From: Auriscalpium vulgare
Taxonomy: Eukaryota; Basidiomycota; Agaricomycetes; Russulales; Auriscalpiaceae
Direction: 5' to 3'
NCBI GenBank assembly: GCA_019915015.1
Contig: JAHBBC010000058.1
Span: 31,259 to 95,258 of the forward strand
Length of the DNA stretch: 64,000 bases
Position numbers and translations under genes: made by a program. Below the pieces are notes generated by a model. That model worked only from the letters and a program-made list of their open reading frames with translations, was not told the origin of the DNA and did no database searches. Of this stretch, positions 46,222-59,100 are shown in pieces; the stretch's first letter is position 1, and each line of letters begins with the position of its first letter.

Positions 46222-47206
46222 ACTCTACCGGACATATTAAGCGAGGCTACCATGATGTCGTCAATGTCGGGAGGGATAAGCTCTTTGATAGTGGCGGCGA
46301 CGTCTTGGATACTTTCGAATCGCGCAACGCAGCGTCGCTTAAAGGGACTGGGAATAGAAACAAAGCAGAATATTAAACGAAAGCCATGACGCAGAATCGA
46401 ACTTTTACCTCTCTCGAGAACACCTTTTTATGTCATAGATTAGAAAATAAGCAAATTGCGCTATCGTTGTTTAATATACCTTCAGTTTTGTCGGTTCTCT
46501 TTAGATTGGTGTTTTCGTCGACACCGCTCCCTGACACGGCTACGACGCAAATTAGGTCCTCGTATTCATAAAATAAACTTGTCATCACCTGGTGGATATG
46601 TGAAAGTAGATAGCCGTTATTTTGTTAGTACTTGAAGTCAACAGGTCTTAGGAACGGAATACCTTCGTCGTCGCGTTCGTACTCAACCACTTCATTGGTG
46701 GATTCATCTTCGAGATCGAGGGCCGCGAAATCAAACAGGTTAGCCTCCTCTTCCCGTGAAGCTGTGAAGTCACTCGATGAGACAAAAGAAAGAAGGAATT
46801 CTTTATAAAAACACGCAACGAATTTTCTCCCACCAGAGGTCTTCGCCAAGCGATCCGTTGTATGTTATATCGACGGGTTTTTTAGTCAAGAGAATTTTCA
46901 AGCAGAATTCGTGGTCATCCCAGTTCTTGAACGCCTTGTTGATGATCGGTCCGTATGCATGACCTTTGTGGTGTTTGTTGAGGAGGAAACCGAGAGTAGC
47001 CTGCATGATAATCTAAGGATGGATTGTTTTAAATAAATGTAAGGATGCGGACTTACTCCTTCCTTTCGAAGTTTCGGCCAGAAAGGTTTCCGATCCTTTT
47101 CCGTCGCTTGAGAGATAGCGTTGGCGGCGTACACGACGCGGGCTTCCAAAACAGCGACGTCGTTGGTCGTTACCGGTTGTGCGTCGCGCTTTGGGATGGA
47201 CGACAT
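46010..47206 (-). CDS. WW-microexon family member 10; terminal exon duplicated downstream
   Basis: Minus exons: 47206-47057 (MSSIPKRDAQPVTTND, LEARVVYAANAIS), 47000 to about 46820 (ATLGFLLNKHHKGHAYG, ending SLGEDLWWEKI; Trp pair 46835-46830), an acidic exon near 46768-46668 (REEEANLFDFAALDLEDEST), one near 46565-46480, a penultimate exon ending near 46222 (ESIQDVAATIKELIPPDIDD), and the terminal exon (LCNLEENRFQMTLEREQ, coil, SKKRKT) stopping at 46010. That last exon recurs intact at 45714-45545 because of the tandem duplication. Two joins (near 46550 and 46370) need a 1-nt edit. It belongs to the subgroup of the 21909 and 24843 members (MSS start, GEDxWW). Confidence 0.62.
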
Positions 47207-47501
47207 GAGATGATGATGGTTGAGGATAGAGATCGGATTGTCCCGTTTTGGAGAGACGCGTGACGTCATGTGGTTCACTGACATAACGGAAGTCACGGTG
47301 GTGTTCCCGTCGAACCGTAGAGGGCTTTTCAGAATAGAATAACACCTTGATTAAGTTAAAGAACACTTTTACGAATGGACGTTCAAACAGATCAACCGAT
47401 GCCATTTTCGTGACAAGCGAACAACAAGTACAAATCAACGTAAGCCATGAAACGCGTGTGTAAGGTAACTTAGAACCGCTCGCAGAAAGTCAGTGTTTAT
47501 T

Positions 47502-49432
47502 CTATTTCACTGTAAAGCACCAGAGGTGGATTAGAAAAGTAATGTGAATATGAATATAAATTACTCGTACCTTGGAAGGTCCTGCTTCGTCTTGACGAAC
47601 GCGGCGACGTTTCCTGGCTTCAACCGTCTCGACGAGAGGCTCCGGTTCCAGCTTTAACTTGAGTGCTTCGACTTTCTGCTCGAGATCTTGGATTCGAGAG
47701 AGCAGTTGGCTGAACTGAAATTTTGACTGTCGGCGCAGGAATAACAAATTCTACGTAAACGTGAGCTATCGTTTACATTCAGTATCAAAATTCGAATTTA
47801 CGGAGAGCCGCAATTCGAGTTCACCCGTCCGCTTGAGGATAGGATTCGACGTCGGATTGAACGCCGTCTTGCCGATAATGAAGTCCCCTTGCATGTGACG
47901 CAGTTCATCGCCAATATTGTTACTGAGTATGTACTCATCCGACACTGGTAAAATATTTAGCAATGAGTATGATGAACAAAACAAAACACTTACACGTGCG
48001 TGGGGCCATATGTACGGGTACGATGCGAACTATGGATACATATTAGCATGGGGATGGCATGATTCGCAAAGGACCGCACCTTTCCTTGGTCGGCCGCGAC
48101 CAGTGGATTGCTTCGCTAACTCTGTGAAGTCGCATTAAATTACGAGTTCATTACTTTAATCGAACATACTTGGAACGACGCGCTTGGCTGCTTTAAACAT
48201 GGATTAAGTTCTGCGTCTATCAACAATGATAGTCAACTGACGTTGCTTGGCTTTTGCTGAAAGGTAAACATCATGAACATTATTTATGATGGATCGCATA
48301 CATCGGATCGTACCTGCACGAGTATTCCTTTTTTTTGGTGCAGCGATGGATTCCGCAACTGCGACATAATTAGTCGGCCGTTGTGATCTGGTAATACTTT
48401 AAAGACGGGTGAATAGATGAGAACAAACCGACGCTCTCATCAGATTCTTCGTTGTCGTCTTCGACATCGATATAGTTGACGTCGTCAAGCTCAGGGGATC
48501 CGTACACGGACGGACCTATAATAAAAGGGCCGGTATTAAAAACGTATCGACACTGGTATTAAAGAAAAAACATACGCTTAACGGATTCTGCTGCAAGTCA
48601 AGCGTAAGGAATACTTTATGACGTGAAGAGAAAACATTAAATTTACCGCTTTTTTTCACGGACTTCTGGACGGTGGGCTCTGCATGACAAGTCGCCTGCC
48701 GTTACACAAATACACCGAAATAAAAAATCACATACTGTATTCATCATCGGATTCCTTCCCATCAGTATGATCGCTGTCGTTGCCATCGCCGTCGTTACCC
48801 TGGAGGGCACCGCCCTCAGACGCATCTGTCATAAAAGCATGTCAGGAAAAGTCGGTACGTGACGATATACAGTGTACAGGCCTTCGTCTTCATCAGAACG
48901 GTTCTCGATATAAAACTCGTCATTGTTACCTGAACCACGGACGTCTAATCTTTATGAGTACGATACAATCAGTACTGAAGGAATACACTAACCAAGATTC
49001 ATCCACCAGCAGTTGTCTCCAAAGTCTTCAACGGTTTCCGCAGGTTCGAGCTGTATCCGCTCGTACAGTTCGTCGATGACCTCGCGGCCCACGCACGTCT
49101 TGCGCTTTTTGTATATGTCGTTCGCCCAGATGCTCAGGTCCGTCTTGACACCACCGTCCTTTGCGCACTTTTTCGAATGACGACTATACGACCCCTGACA
49201 TATAATATGAAAGCTGACAGTTAAATAAAAAGAAACAAAAGCGTACCAATTCTTGGTACACCAGCCCCATGACTTCGTTGGGCACGTCCGCAACATCCGA
49301 AACGTTGTAGAAACTCATTGCGATAGCCTCCAATCGTGCGTGCAAGCGTTCGAGTTCACGGTTGTCCTCTTCTCTCTCTTTGATTTTCGCATGGTCGACG
49401 GTCTTGCGCGCACCCTTGCCCAAGCCTGCCAT
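47502..49432 (-). CDS. WW-microexon family member 11
   Basis: Minus exons: 49432-49247 (MAGLGKGARKTVDHAK, ELERLHARLEAIAMSF), 49194-48993 (VGREVIDELYERIQLEP, ending DFGDNCWWMNLG; Trp pair 49008-49003), several small exons between 48990 and 48000 including acidic ones near 48850-48740 and 48530-48440, a penultimate exon 47944-47802 (143 nt, IGDELRHMQGDFIIGKTAF) and a terminal exon 47750-47502 (NLLFLRRQSKFQFSQ, SRIQDLEQKVEALKLKL, then RKRRRVRQDEAGPSK). Exons 1-2 match the 19916 gene in length class and motif. It is divergent from the 49841 gene, with 408 bp between starts. Confidence 0.68.
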
Positions 49433-49840
49433 AAGCAGTAGAGTGTGAGGTATGCGATCGGGCGGGGGTATGGAGAAGGGAGAAGGACAATGAGAGAAAC
49501 GGCGATGTCGCAGTAACGGAGGAAGTCGCGCGTGTCCTAATCCGGTTGTGTATCGACTTCACGTTATCTCATCGCGCAATTCACACGCGTCAGGTCATTT
49601 GAGACTTGTTTAAGATAGGAAGCGCTGCCTTAAATTGAACGCTGTTGCCTTCACAAGGATGGTACATGACAAGAGGAATGTAAATCCGATAGTGAAAGAC
49701 AGTGAGATTACTTGAAGGGTGAACAATATAGCGATAGATAATATTGACCGCAGCGGATGCATCACATGTCACAGTTACTCCGTTGTCACGCAAGTCGCGG
49801 TGCGTGTTCGTCGTTCTTCTCCTCTCACTACCAACATAAC

Positions 49841-52019
49841 ATGGCGCTCACCTCCGAAAATCGTCCTCCCACTCTCGAGACAGACATGGCAAAGGTCAAG
49901 GACACATCGACGATTATCGTGCCGAAGTTCTCGTCCGATCTTCCATCAGACGAGAAGCAATTGAGGGGCTACCTGTACCGGCACGAAATCCGGTGCATGT
50001 CGTCTGGTCGTGCAGTGAAGGAACAGCCGGAGTCGTCGTATGGCACTTATGAAACGGCGATTAAGGCAGAGGTGGTGAGTGTTGCCTTGTTTTTGTACGC
50101 GTCCAGAATAATTTAATTTTGTAGGCGCAACTTGTCCGAGCGTTGGGCAAGTGGGATTCATTGGGCGAAGGCGTCGAGTACGAACGGTACGACTGGATCA
50201 ACGAAACGCGTACCCTCTATCGTAAGGCAAAAACCACCGAGGGATTCAAAGCTCTCCTCCGACACCTAGCGTCTCAGCCGCTGCCCGAAAACGCGCAAGA
50301 CGAGTTAGCTGACTCGACCGACTTTTGGTGGGCGACTATTAAAAAAGGTAGGTAGCGAATAATCAATTAACTGATTTCTTAATAAATGATTATGCAAACA
50401 GAGACGAGCATGAAAGTGCAGGCGACTTTTGACACGGAAGACGAGGATCACGGTGAGTCCCGGATGTGAGAATAATGATCAATCCTAATATTCGTATTAA
50501 GATAAAATGGACGTTGACGAAACGTCTGTTGGTGACAGTGCCGACAAAGGGGTTGGGCAGCACAAAGCCCCTGCAGTGACAGACAAGGGAAAGGGCGGGC
50601 AACGAAGGAAACGGAGGGTACGTCGAGTCGGACCAACATCGTATGTTTATTCACGGCACAAAAACAGGTATAGTCGACAGAGAGGGCTCGCCTGCGAAGA
50701 AGAACAAGTCGCCAGATGGTAGGTCATATTAAATAACATTTGATTACTTAAATGACGTTCTCGCTTTAACAAAACTAGTAGTTGTCAAGGATAACGCGCC
50801 TGGAGCGGGCGTGAAGGAGAAAGCGCGTGCAGCGAAAGAGGGTCCAGAGCCAGAGAGTAAGTGACAGAGAACTAATGTGAATTTATTAAATTGACGTATT
50901 CGAAATAAAAACCTAGACCCCACGAAGAGCGTGCATGCGTCGAGGGGTAACTCACCGGAAGGTATGTCACATTTAAAGACCATCGTCTATGTAAATGACG
51001 TTGTCGCATAAACCAATTTAGTTGTCGTCAAGGAGAACGTGTCCGTAGCAAAGGCTAAGGACCCGGATGGTAGGTTACGTTAAATAAACAAGTCTACACC
51101 GCTAAATAAATAATTCTAGTCATTATGAAGTCGCCCAGGACAACCCGCACCATCAAGTCTAAGGCTATAGTCGAGGGTGCGAGTCACATCCTATAAATTC
51201 ACTTAATCTAATGCTCGTACAGATAGTGACGATGACGTTGGTGAGTTTTCAACGAACGTCGAACCGGTTTCCTGTTAAAGTATCACGAGCAGTGGTCGAG
51301 GATAATTCCAGTGCGTTTCATATTTTTTCTGTAACACTATGTTTTTCTCATTAATAGGATGACTTCAGGGTCAAGGTGTTGGTTCCTGCCGGTAGACGGG
51401 GTCGGTTTGCCAAGGCCAAGGGTAAGTTTAACATCTTACGATTTATATAAATATTCACCATGAGTTCAGGATTCCGTGGCGAAGAAAAATATTCCGGTAA
51501 GTCGCACATGTACACGCATATGAATTAGATGGTCAACCTGACGCTTAAATAATACAGACAAACCAGCAGACCCAATCTACGGAGATACGCCCTTGCGTGA
51601 GTGTGTTTTATAAATAAGTTTGTGGGTATTAATAAAGGATTTAGTATCTGGAGACCACGTTCTCGGAACATCCGTTCGCGAGGAAGTCGACTATATTCTC
51701 GCGACCTCAAAAGCAGTCGAAAACTTTGCGAAGTCAATCAAGACCGGATCAAAGCACGTTTCGGAGGGATACATTCGCAGCCAGGTATAATTCTCAAATA
51801 TTTAATGCAGACATAACGATTATTAACATGTTGTAGCATGTCTCGGTGCTGTGGGAAGACGAACGCAACGTCATGTTGCAAAGAATCGCCGAATTGGAGA
51901 GGGAAGTTGAAAGGCTTAAGGTTTCGTCCGGTAAAACATCCCCGAATGTCGCTGCAAAGTCGGGAAAGCGCAAGACCGTGAACGCTGCGGAACAACGGTC
52001 GCAGGTTCGTCGAAACTGA
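49841..52019 (+). CDS. WW-microexon family member 12, full gene (copy B of the 1-1541 gene), about 16 exons
   Basis: The only complete view of this gene. Exons 1-3 are 49841-50074 (DEKQLRGYLYRHEIRCM), 50125-50347 (AQLVRALGKWDSLGEG, Trp pair 50326-50331 in DFWWATIKK) and 50402-50452 (51 nt). Exon 4 starts at 50502, and exons 4-16 repeat the copy A structure: about eleven successive small exons, phase 1-1, including two of 18 nt. The total coding length is about 1.4 kb (roughly 460 residues). Exon 4 gives SADKGVGQHKAPAVTDKGKG, and later ones are charged and low-complexity (VVVKDN and VVVKEN start two of them, so exon duplication is likely). The terminal exon has lost one C of a CC pair relative to copy A, so it ends early at 52019 after EQRSQVRRN. 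No known domain; the basic tail suggests the nucleus. Confidence 0.75.
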
Positions 52020-52207
52020 CTTCAGGCAGGCGTTAGTCAGTGTTTTCGTTTTGAATGGTTGATGTACACGGCACGTTCTGGTTGTTGAGGCGTAGACTCT
52101 TGTAACACGGTCAATGAATATGAAATTTGCGTCACGGTATGATGAAAAAGTCAGAAAGTCGAAAATATAAACCATGAAATGAGTTCGAATATACGACGAT
52201 GATTAAA

Positions 52208-53152
52208 CTAATATTCATTTGTTTTAATTAAATCTGTGTATATATAATCAAGGATGCCGACCTACCCCAAGCAGTGCGAAGATTACCGGTATTGTTGTCG
52301 GGGAGAAGATGCCGACCGGTTGTCATTTCGTCGTAGTAATACCACTGGCTATTGATACGTATTCGAGAAGTGAAATGAGAGCCCCCATAATAAACTATTC
52401 CCAGAATACTATATGATCGTCGAACATCGGAAATGTTTACGGTCTAATCTTCATTTGGTTTAATTAAATCTGTGTATATATAATCAAGGATGCCGACCTA
52501 CCCCAAGCAGTGCGAAGATTACTGGTATTGTTGTCGGGGAGAAGATGCCGACCGGTTGTCATTCCGTCGTAGCAATACCACTGGCTATTGATACGTATTC
52601 GAGAAGTGAAATGAGAGCCCCCATAATAAACTATTCCCAGAATACTATATGATCGTCGAACATCGGAAATGTTTACGGTCTAATCTTCATTTGTTTTAAT
52701 TAAATCTGTGTATATATAATCAAGGATGCCGACCTACCCCAAGCAGTGCGAAGATTACTGGTATTGTTGTCGGGAGAAGATGCCGACCGGTTGTCATTCC
52801 GTCGTAGTAATACCACTGGCTATTGATACGTATTCGAGAAGTGAAATGAGAGCCCCCATAATAAACTATTCCCAGAATACTATATGATCGTCGAACATCG
52901 GAAATGTTTACGGTCTAATCTTCATTTGTTTTAATTAAATCTGTGTATATATAATCAAGGATGCCGACCTACCCCAAGCAGTGCGAAGATTACTGGTATT
53001 GCTGTCGGGGAGAAGATGCCGACCGGTTGTCATTCCGTCGTAGTAATACCACTGGCTATTGATACGTATTCGAGAAGTGAAATGAGAGCCCCCATAATAA
53101 ACTATTCCCAGAATACTATATGATCGTCGAACATCGGAAATGTTTACGGTCA
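52208..53152. repeat. 236-bp tandem repeat, four units, within Helitron copy B
   Basis: Junction tetramers ggtc recur at 52441, 52677, 52912 and 53149, giving units of 235-237 bp. Copy A has a single unit (about 1713-1947). Each unit holds, on the minus strand, the His-box end of the Helitron C-terminal protease-like domain and the following 3' DNA. Units differ from one another by only a few bases. Confidence 0.92.
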
Positions 53153-56100
53153 ATTCTTGACTAACGTCGGCCGCCGAGCCTAATAGGGATACCAATAACA
53201 CTTTCCCAGCGTTATCTCGAGCATGCAAGCGATTTTGTGTTTCGTGACCACATATCCGACACAAGCGTCCCCGGCCCGAAGTTTGATCAATCATGTAGCT
53301 CGCTGTCGAATCACAATCCATTGCATGCCATAGAGGTGTGGCCATCTCATTATCTACAGTGAGTTCATTACATATCACGCAATATTCTTGCCGCGAACAG
53401 GGCCAGTATTTAATATCGTCGTTGAAAGTTGTGTACAGGTCTGTACCGTCTTCACGACTTACATCAGGATAGACGTCGGTTACCTTTCTGCGTAAATAGT
53501 CTCTAGCGGCTTCCGGTGTTAAGCTGTTATTGCTCCACAGGGTGTGCATATATAATGTATACGCATTAAGATTCTTCATAGTAGACATCCAATAACCATT
53601 ATTGAGTTTGAAGATAGAGTACAAAGTAGTCAATAAACTGTCGTAGGCACAACTGAGGCTGACGGCATCCCAAATTAAACCGAATTCAACACTATCATCG
53701 TGTTGTACATTGACTTCCGTGCGCGAACGCTTTGCAGGAGCTCGTGCATGATAAATATAGATTTACTTCCTTGAGCAGGATTTAACTTGGAGGCAGAGGT
53801 AGAGAGTTTTGAATTATTCTTTTCCGACCATCAATGATTTCCCATGCAACAGGGGGGATTACAGTGACTTTCTTAAACGGTTTAGATTTGGACCAAGCAA
53901 TGGAGGAATGAATTCCCGTCGGAACAAATGTCTCCCCTTGGAGATCCTGATATTGCCTGATAAGAGCCGAACGGTAGGTCGCGTTTAGTGTAGGACTTAA
54001 CTCGCCCTCGTATTGCATTTCAGTGATATGATTTAAAATCTCTAACTCACGAAGTTCTTGTCTAAGCCATCCTGATATACCTGCCTGTATTTTTTGTGCA
54101 TGAAATCCTCTCAGAATCAGAGTATCCGACAAAGAAGAAGATCGCGATAGACAAGTGTAGATTGATTGGTGGTTTCTACAATGTTGTAAATCCACGACAT
54201 TGACTGGTCGCGTTCGGCCTTGAGCTTGAAAGTCCGTCATAGAAAAATTAGGAATTATGGGAACCTGTTCGCGAGATATTTGCATGTCGCGATCACTGCG
54301 TGTAGCACAACGGACGGATGTGACTTGTTTCGATAAAGGAATAGTATTTAAAGGTAAGTTAGGGATTTTTATTGGCGTTGGTGGATGCGTCAATTTCAAG
54401 AAAACTACCTCGAGAGCTTGATGATTTTTATCCAATGGATAAGACTTCCATCCGGTAACGGTTGCTTCGCGGGTACATAGGACGGAGAGTTCAGGCGCTC
54501 GTTTCTTTTGATCATGCTGCGTAAACCTATACATAATGACCAGTTTTCTGGGAATGTGATCCGTAGATGCAGGTCGCAGTTGCCATAATTCCGTTCATGA
54601 TTCTCTTTCCAATATGATCGATTGATCGCAACGGATCTACTAAAGTACGTTTACCGCGCTTACTAGTGGCCTTCTTTTTCTTTAGCGTCCACTTATCATT
54701 TGAAATAAAAGTCTTGTAGTTTCTTGATTAGTTTCTCGAGGCAAAGCGTTTGAACCCCCACGGCGTTATGGCTCTCGCTGACCATTAAAACGCGTTTATA
54801 CCGGAATATATTGCGAAATTGGGTCGGAAGTCTAGGTGATGAGCGAGAAGGCCCGCACTCGAGTCATCAGTAAGGCAAATCTCGTCGGTACAGCAGCCTT
54901 ACCGCATATTCTCTAGTGCTGTTCTGAAAGCGAGATCCTCGGCAGACTGTCATTATTGGTCTCATATTATTGCCTTCAAAATTAATCACCACCGTGAACT
55001 GGTGACAGAGTGCTTTTCTAAAAACATTGTGCGGTAATAGGCTTTAGTCGTATGTATAATACTTTGTGTACGTTAAGGTCTTTTCTCCAGATCTCTCCCC
55101 TCTTGAGGTGCTACACGAAGGATGTCTTCCTGGGGTGGAAGCTGGCGGACAAAATCTCCAGGCAAAAAACCACTGTTGATCCACCGAAGGGTCGCCGGGC
55201 TCATACGATGGCATTGATCATTTGGGCGAAATGGTATAAAGATTATGGACAGGCGACATGGAAAATTTCGTCAAGAAAGATACATTTCACGTGTTTGATG
55301 CGATCATATATTTCACCCATGTCGTGATATTTTGCTGGGTGGTAAAAGCCATGATGCCGAGAACTGAATGATAGTTGAGCCGATATAAGGGCAGCAGCAG
55401 CAACAGTTGGTGCTAGAGGTAGAAATTATGTGATTCAGTTCTCTTGGGCAACCATTCCATCAAGCTTGATTAACCTGGGACTTCCTGTGCAGCCTCACCC
55501 AGATAAATTTTAATGAGACTAGCTTCTGGATCCAGAGAATGTTTAGTGATTATACGGAAGCAAGTTCTGATCGGATATAACGTAAAGTCTCTTTCGATTT
55601 ATCCATAACCGTCTTTATTTCTTGGTCCATATAATATATCTTTTATCAGGTACTTTTATCAACCATGTGAACGACGTTAGTATTGTAGTGTGGATATTCA
55701 GTGTCTCAAGTCTTGATGTAAATGAGCAGTTCTTTCTGACGGTATCAAGGACCTTTGTTTTCTTTATTTATATGCCCTTCCACTCGTGGGAGCGTGCGCG
55801 CCGCCGGATTAAAAGGGTCAATTGAAGGATGCAATTGTTTGAGCTGTTGCCAACCATTATTCTTAGTAAACTTTCCATTGCTGATATTGTTATCAGCTTG
55901 CACTTTCCTCTGCCAATTTCTTTCCAGTAGCTCTTAATGACTTCTTTAAAAACCGAACTCACGATTTCGCGGCGCTATCGGCTCGTCTTCATCGACACTG
56001 TCATTGAATGCAAATTTATATTTTCGTGGTAATGTTATGTTTACGTCTCTTCGTGCGCGGCGTAGTTCATCTGGGCATCTCTGCATCATGCAATGTATTG

Positions 56101-59100
56101 GAATGATCATAATATCTTTTTCCTGGTTTGAAAATGTGGTATTAAACGCATCTCCATGTTTGGTCGGCGGTAGATTGAGATCTTCTGGGTTTCGCAAATT
56201 TTTAACAAAGTCAACATCGTCATGCAATAACATCTCCCTGTCTTCCCTTATCCCTCTCGGTAAAGACTACCTACGAAAATTGGAATTATATTTGCTCCTC
56301 AGACACAATGCTAACTTCTGTGTTGAATATTAGGGTTCATCCGTGAAACGATAGAATCTTTCGATGACGGCTTACGTTTTGAGGACGCTTCCGTACTGGT
56401 CATAACGCTCTATCGGAACCATTGTCACTGGACTCCGATGTCGTGTGTTATCAGAATCAGCGTGTCGCGTCCGTCAACAATGAAGGAGGCAGTTCGTATG
56501 AATCGTTATTATCAGGGGCTTCTCATTATTATTTTTCGGCTCGTGGAATTCGACGCTTCTCGTATTTTTCTACACCCACTCATTAAACATTCATATTTGA
56601 CAGCAGGATAGGACGGTACATGTATCCATGGCTGTAGTATGAGGCACTATTCTTCCTTCTAATTCTTTAAGACGACTTTACTTTTTCGCCTTCGTCGTTA
56701 GATCCAAATTTCGCACAGGTACCGTATAATTTTGCCCAGTATTACACGACGAAATTCTTCATTAGTGACATGACCGCGATATCCCAAGTTGAACATTGAC
56801 GCATTGGACTGCGATTTCCATTTTACCGTTCATCAGGTTCACCATTTTAACAAGTATTCGCCGGGCGCTGCTGATATTATCGTCATCACCAGATATAAAA
56901 TTCCAGTAGTTTTAGTATATTGTGTTCACAGCATCCATCATGGTTGTGAGTATTCAAGCCTGTTTTTGTTATGTATTCAGTCACATATTGCACAATGGCT
57001 TTATGTGCCGTCCAGAGAGCATGCATGTCGAAATCGTATTGCAACGCATGAGAAAGGTCAATACATAATGAAAGTGTTCATCACGCTCACCTTTTTCATG
57101 TCGATGCTTCCGTATCAGGGAATTTATTCATAGTGTTTTCAAAAGAATCTCTGGGAAAAACGAGGACTGGCAAGATTCATATCGCGTATCGTAACAACCA
57201 GCATGGTGATTATGGACGTTGGATCGGTATAGATGTCATCCACAAGTCGTTGCTACTTTATTTCCATATACACCCATTCATCACTGCACTTGCGTCGCAG
57301 CTTTCTCGGACGTGTACATTGCAGAGTGGAGGCGGCATAGATGGCAGGGATAAGAGTTGGCTCATGGTACTCAGGGTTTCTTTTCTTCTTCTTTAACGTG
57401 GCTGTAATATCATCGAATGTCCCTGTTCTGAAATCACCTTGCATGAGCACTTTCCAAATATTCAATTAACTCACGTTGAAAAGCGACGATGGATCTAACA
57501 TTTGTGACGTATATACTGAGGTGGTAAGCTGTTAACAATCCAGAGAAGAGGTGAATGTGTAGAGTAAGACGGTCCTTGTTGCTCGACAGTTCCATAATAT
57601 ATCTAGTGTGCCCCATAAGGCCTTGGTGACTGTACCATATCCCAAAACATGTTTACGACTAAGTCTACCATGTTGCATAAAGAATTTAGCACAAGCAACT
57701 GAATTATCTGCGATTGCGCGATTTCTATTATCGCGTGTTCATGTATAGGATAACTAGGTTTTTATCTCCAGCAAAATAAATGCAACAGATGATGAATCTG
57801 CGGGAGCGAAAGTTTTATATACACAAACGGTGCCCCCACATAGTTTGTTATTGCCCAGATCTCGCTACGGTAGATTTCTCTGATGTTCGAGAACCAGGTA
57901 CTGTGCGCACCAACGTGAGCCAGTCATCTCAAATTGAAAACCACAATGTTCTTCTGGTGTTTTATCAGTGATAGTTTCATGACAGCCCAAACGCCGAATA
58001 ATATCAGATGAGAACAGTTTCCCCCCCCCCTGATCCACCCGCGTAGTCTGTCTGCAATACGCGGGTAGTTTTCTCGCGCCGCCCATGATTGAAACCCCAA
58101 GTTGAGCTACTTTTATTTGCTTGGATGAAACATAGCAAGGATAACATAGGAATACATAGTTTGAAAATCTCCTTCAATCATGATTAATAAAAAAGTAAAG
58201 ACTTGACACGAGCAGCTTCAGGGACAGGTTTAAAAACCATTGTGATTGCCAAAAACACCTAAACAGTATGGAAAACAGCCATGGAAATATTTGTGGATAC
58301 AACTGTGGATTTTGATACAGGACAACGGTTCGTCATTCGTGGCCCAATTCCCAAGAACTTCCAACATTTATTTAGATGATCAGCGCGATGGCTCTAATTG
58401 TTGTGTTTGTTTTGTTTGGTATTTCCAGAACCCCGTTTAAAGCATTGTACAATTAAAAGGGCTTTCACCGCTATTAGCACCAGAGGGATCTTCTTGCGTG
58501 GTGAACAAGCGGGTCTGTTTTGCATAGCGTTCTTTCCTGGGCCAAGCGATATTCCGTTAACAACGGGAACACTCCATGTCGTAAGTCATAGATCTCCATT
58601 TAGATATATCACATCTTCATACATCGATATGATTAAATTTCAACCATTTTAAGGCATCCAATACCTGTTACCGTCGCACCAAATAAAGGTTACGCCTTAT
58701 TCACCGTGGTGGCTTTGTAGGTCCGATATATACGAAACCAATGACGGCTTCTCCCGGCGCGGGAGGAGGCAGTGCCCGCATATATTTTTGGTACAGGCGT
58801 TGAGGAAAAACCACAGCGTTTGCAGACATTTTTATGTAGACCCCGAATCTTTACTCTCACGATGCAACGGTTATGACAACGCCGGAAATCAACATCTTCT
58901 CAGCCCAGGGAAAGCTCTTTCAAAAACAGGAGGAAACTGCTCCTATCCATTCGGTGTATTTACCAGTAGCAAGGCTTGCAGAGGTATTTATCTTTTCAAG
59001 TCTTTGAAGCACCCCTCAGAAAGTAAGGGCTATTTCGTACTAAAAATGCCTTCGGGGCAGCTTCTATATTGTCTGTAGAGGTAAGGACGTTCATTCTAGT

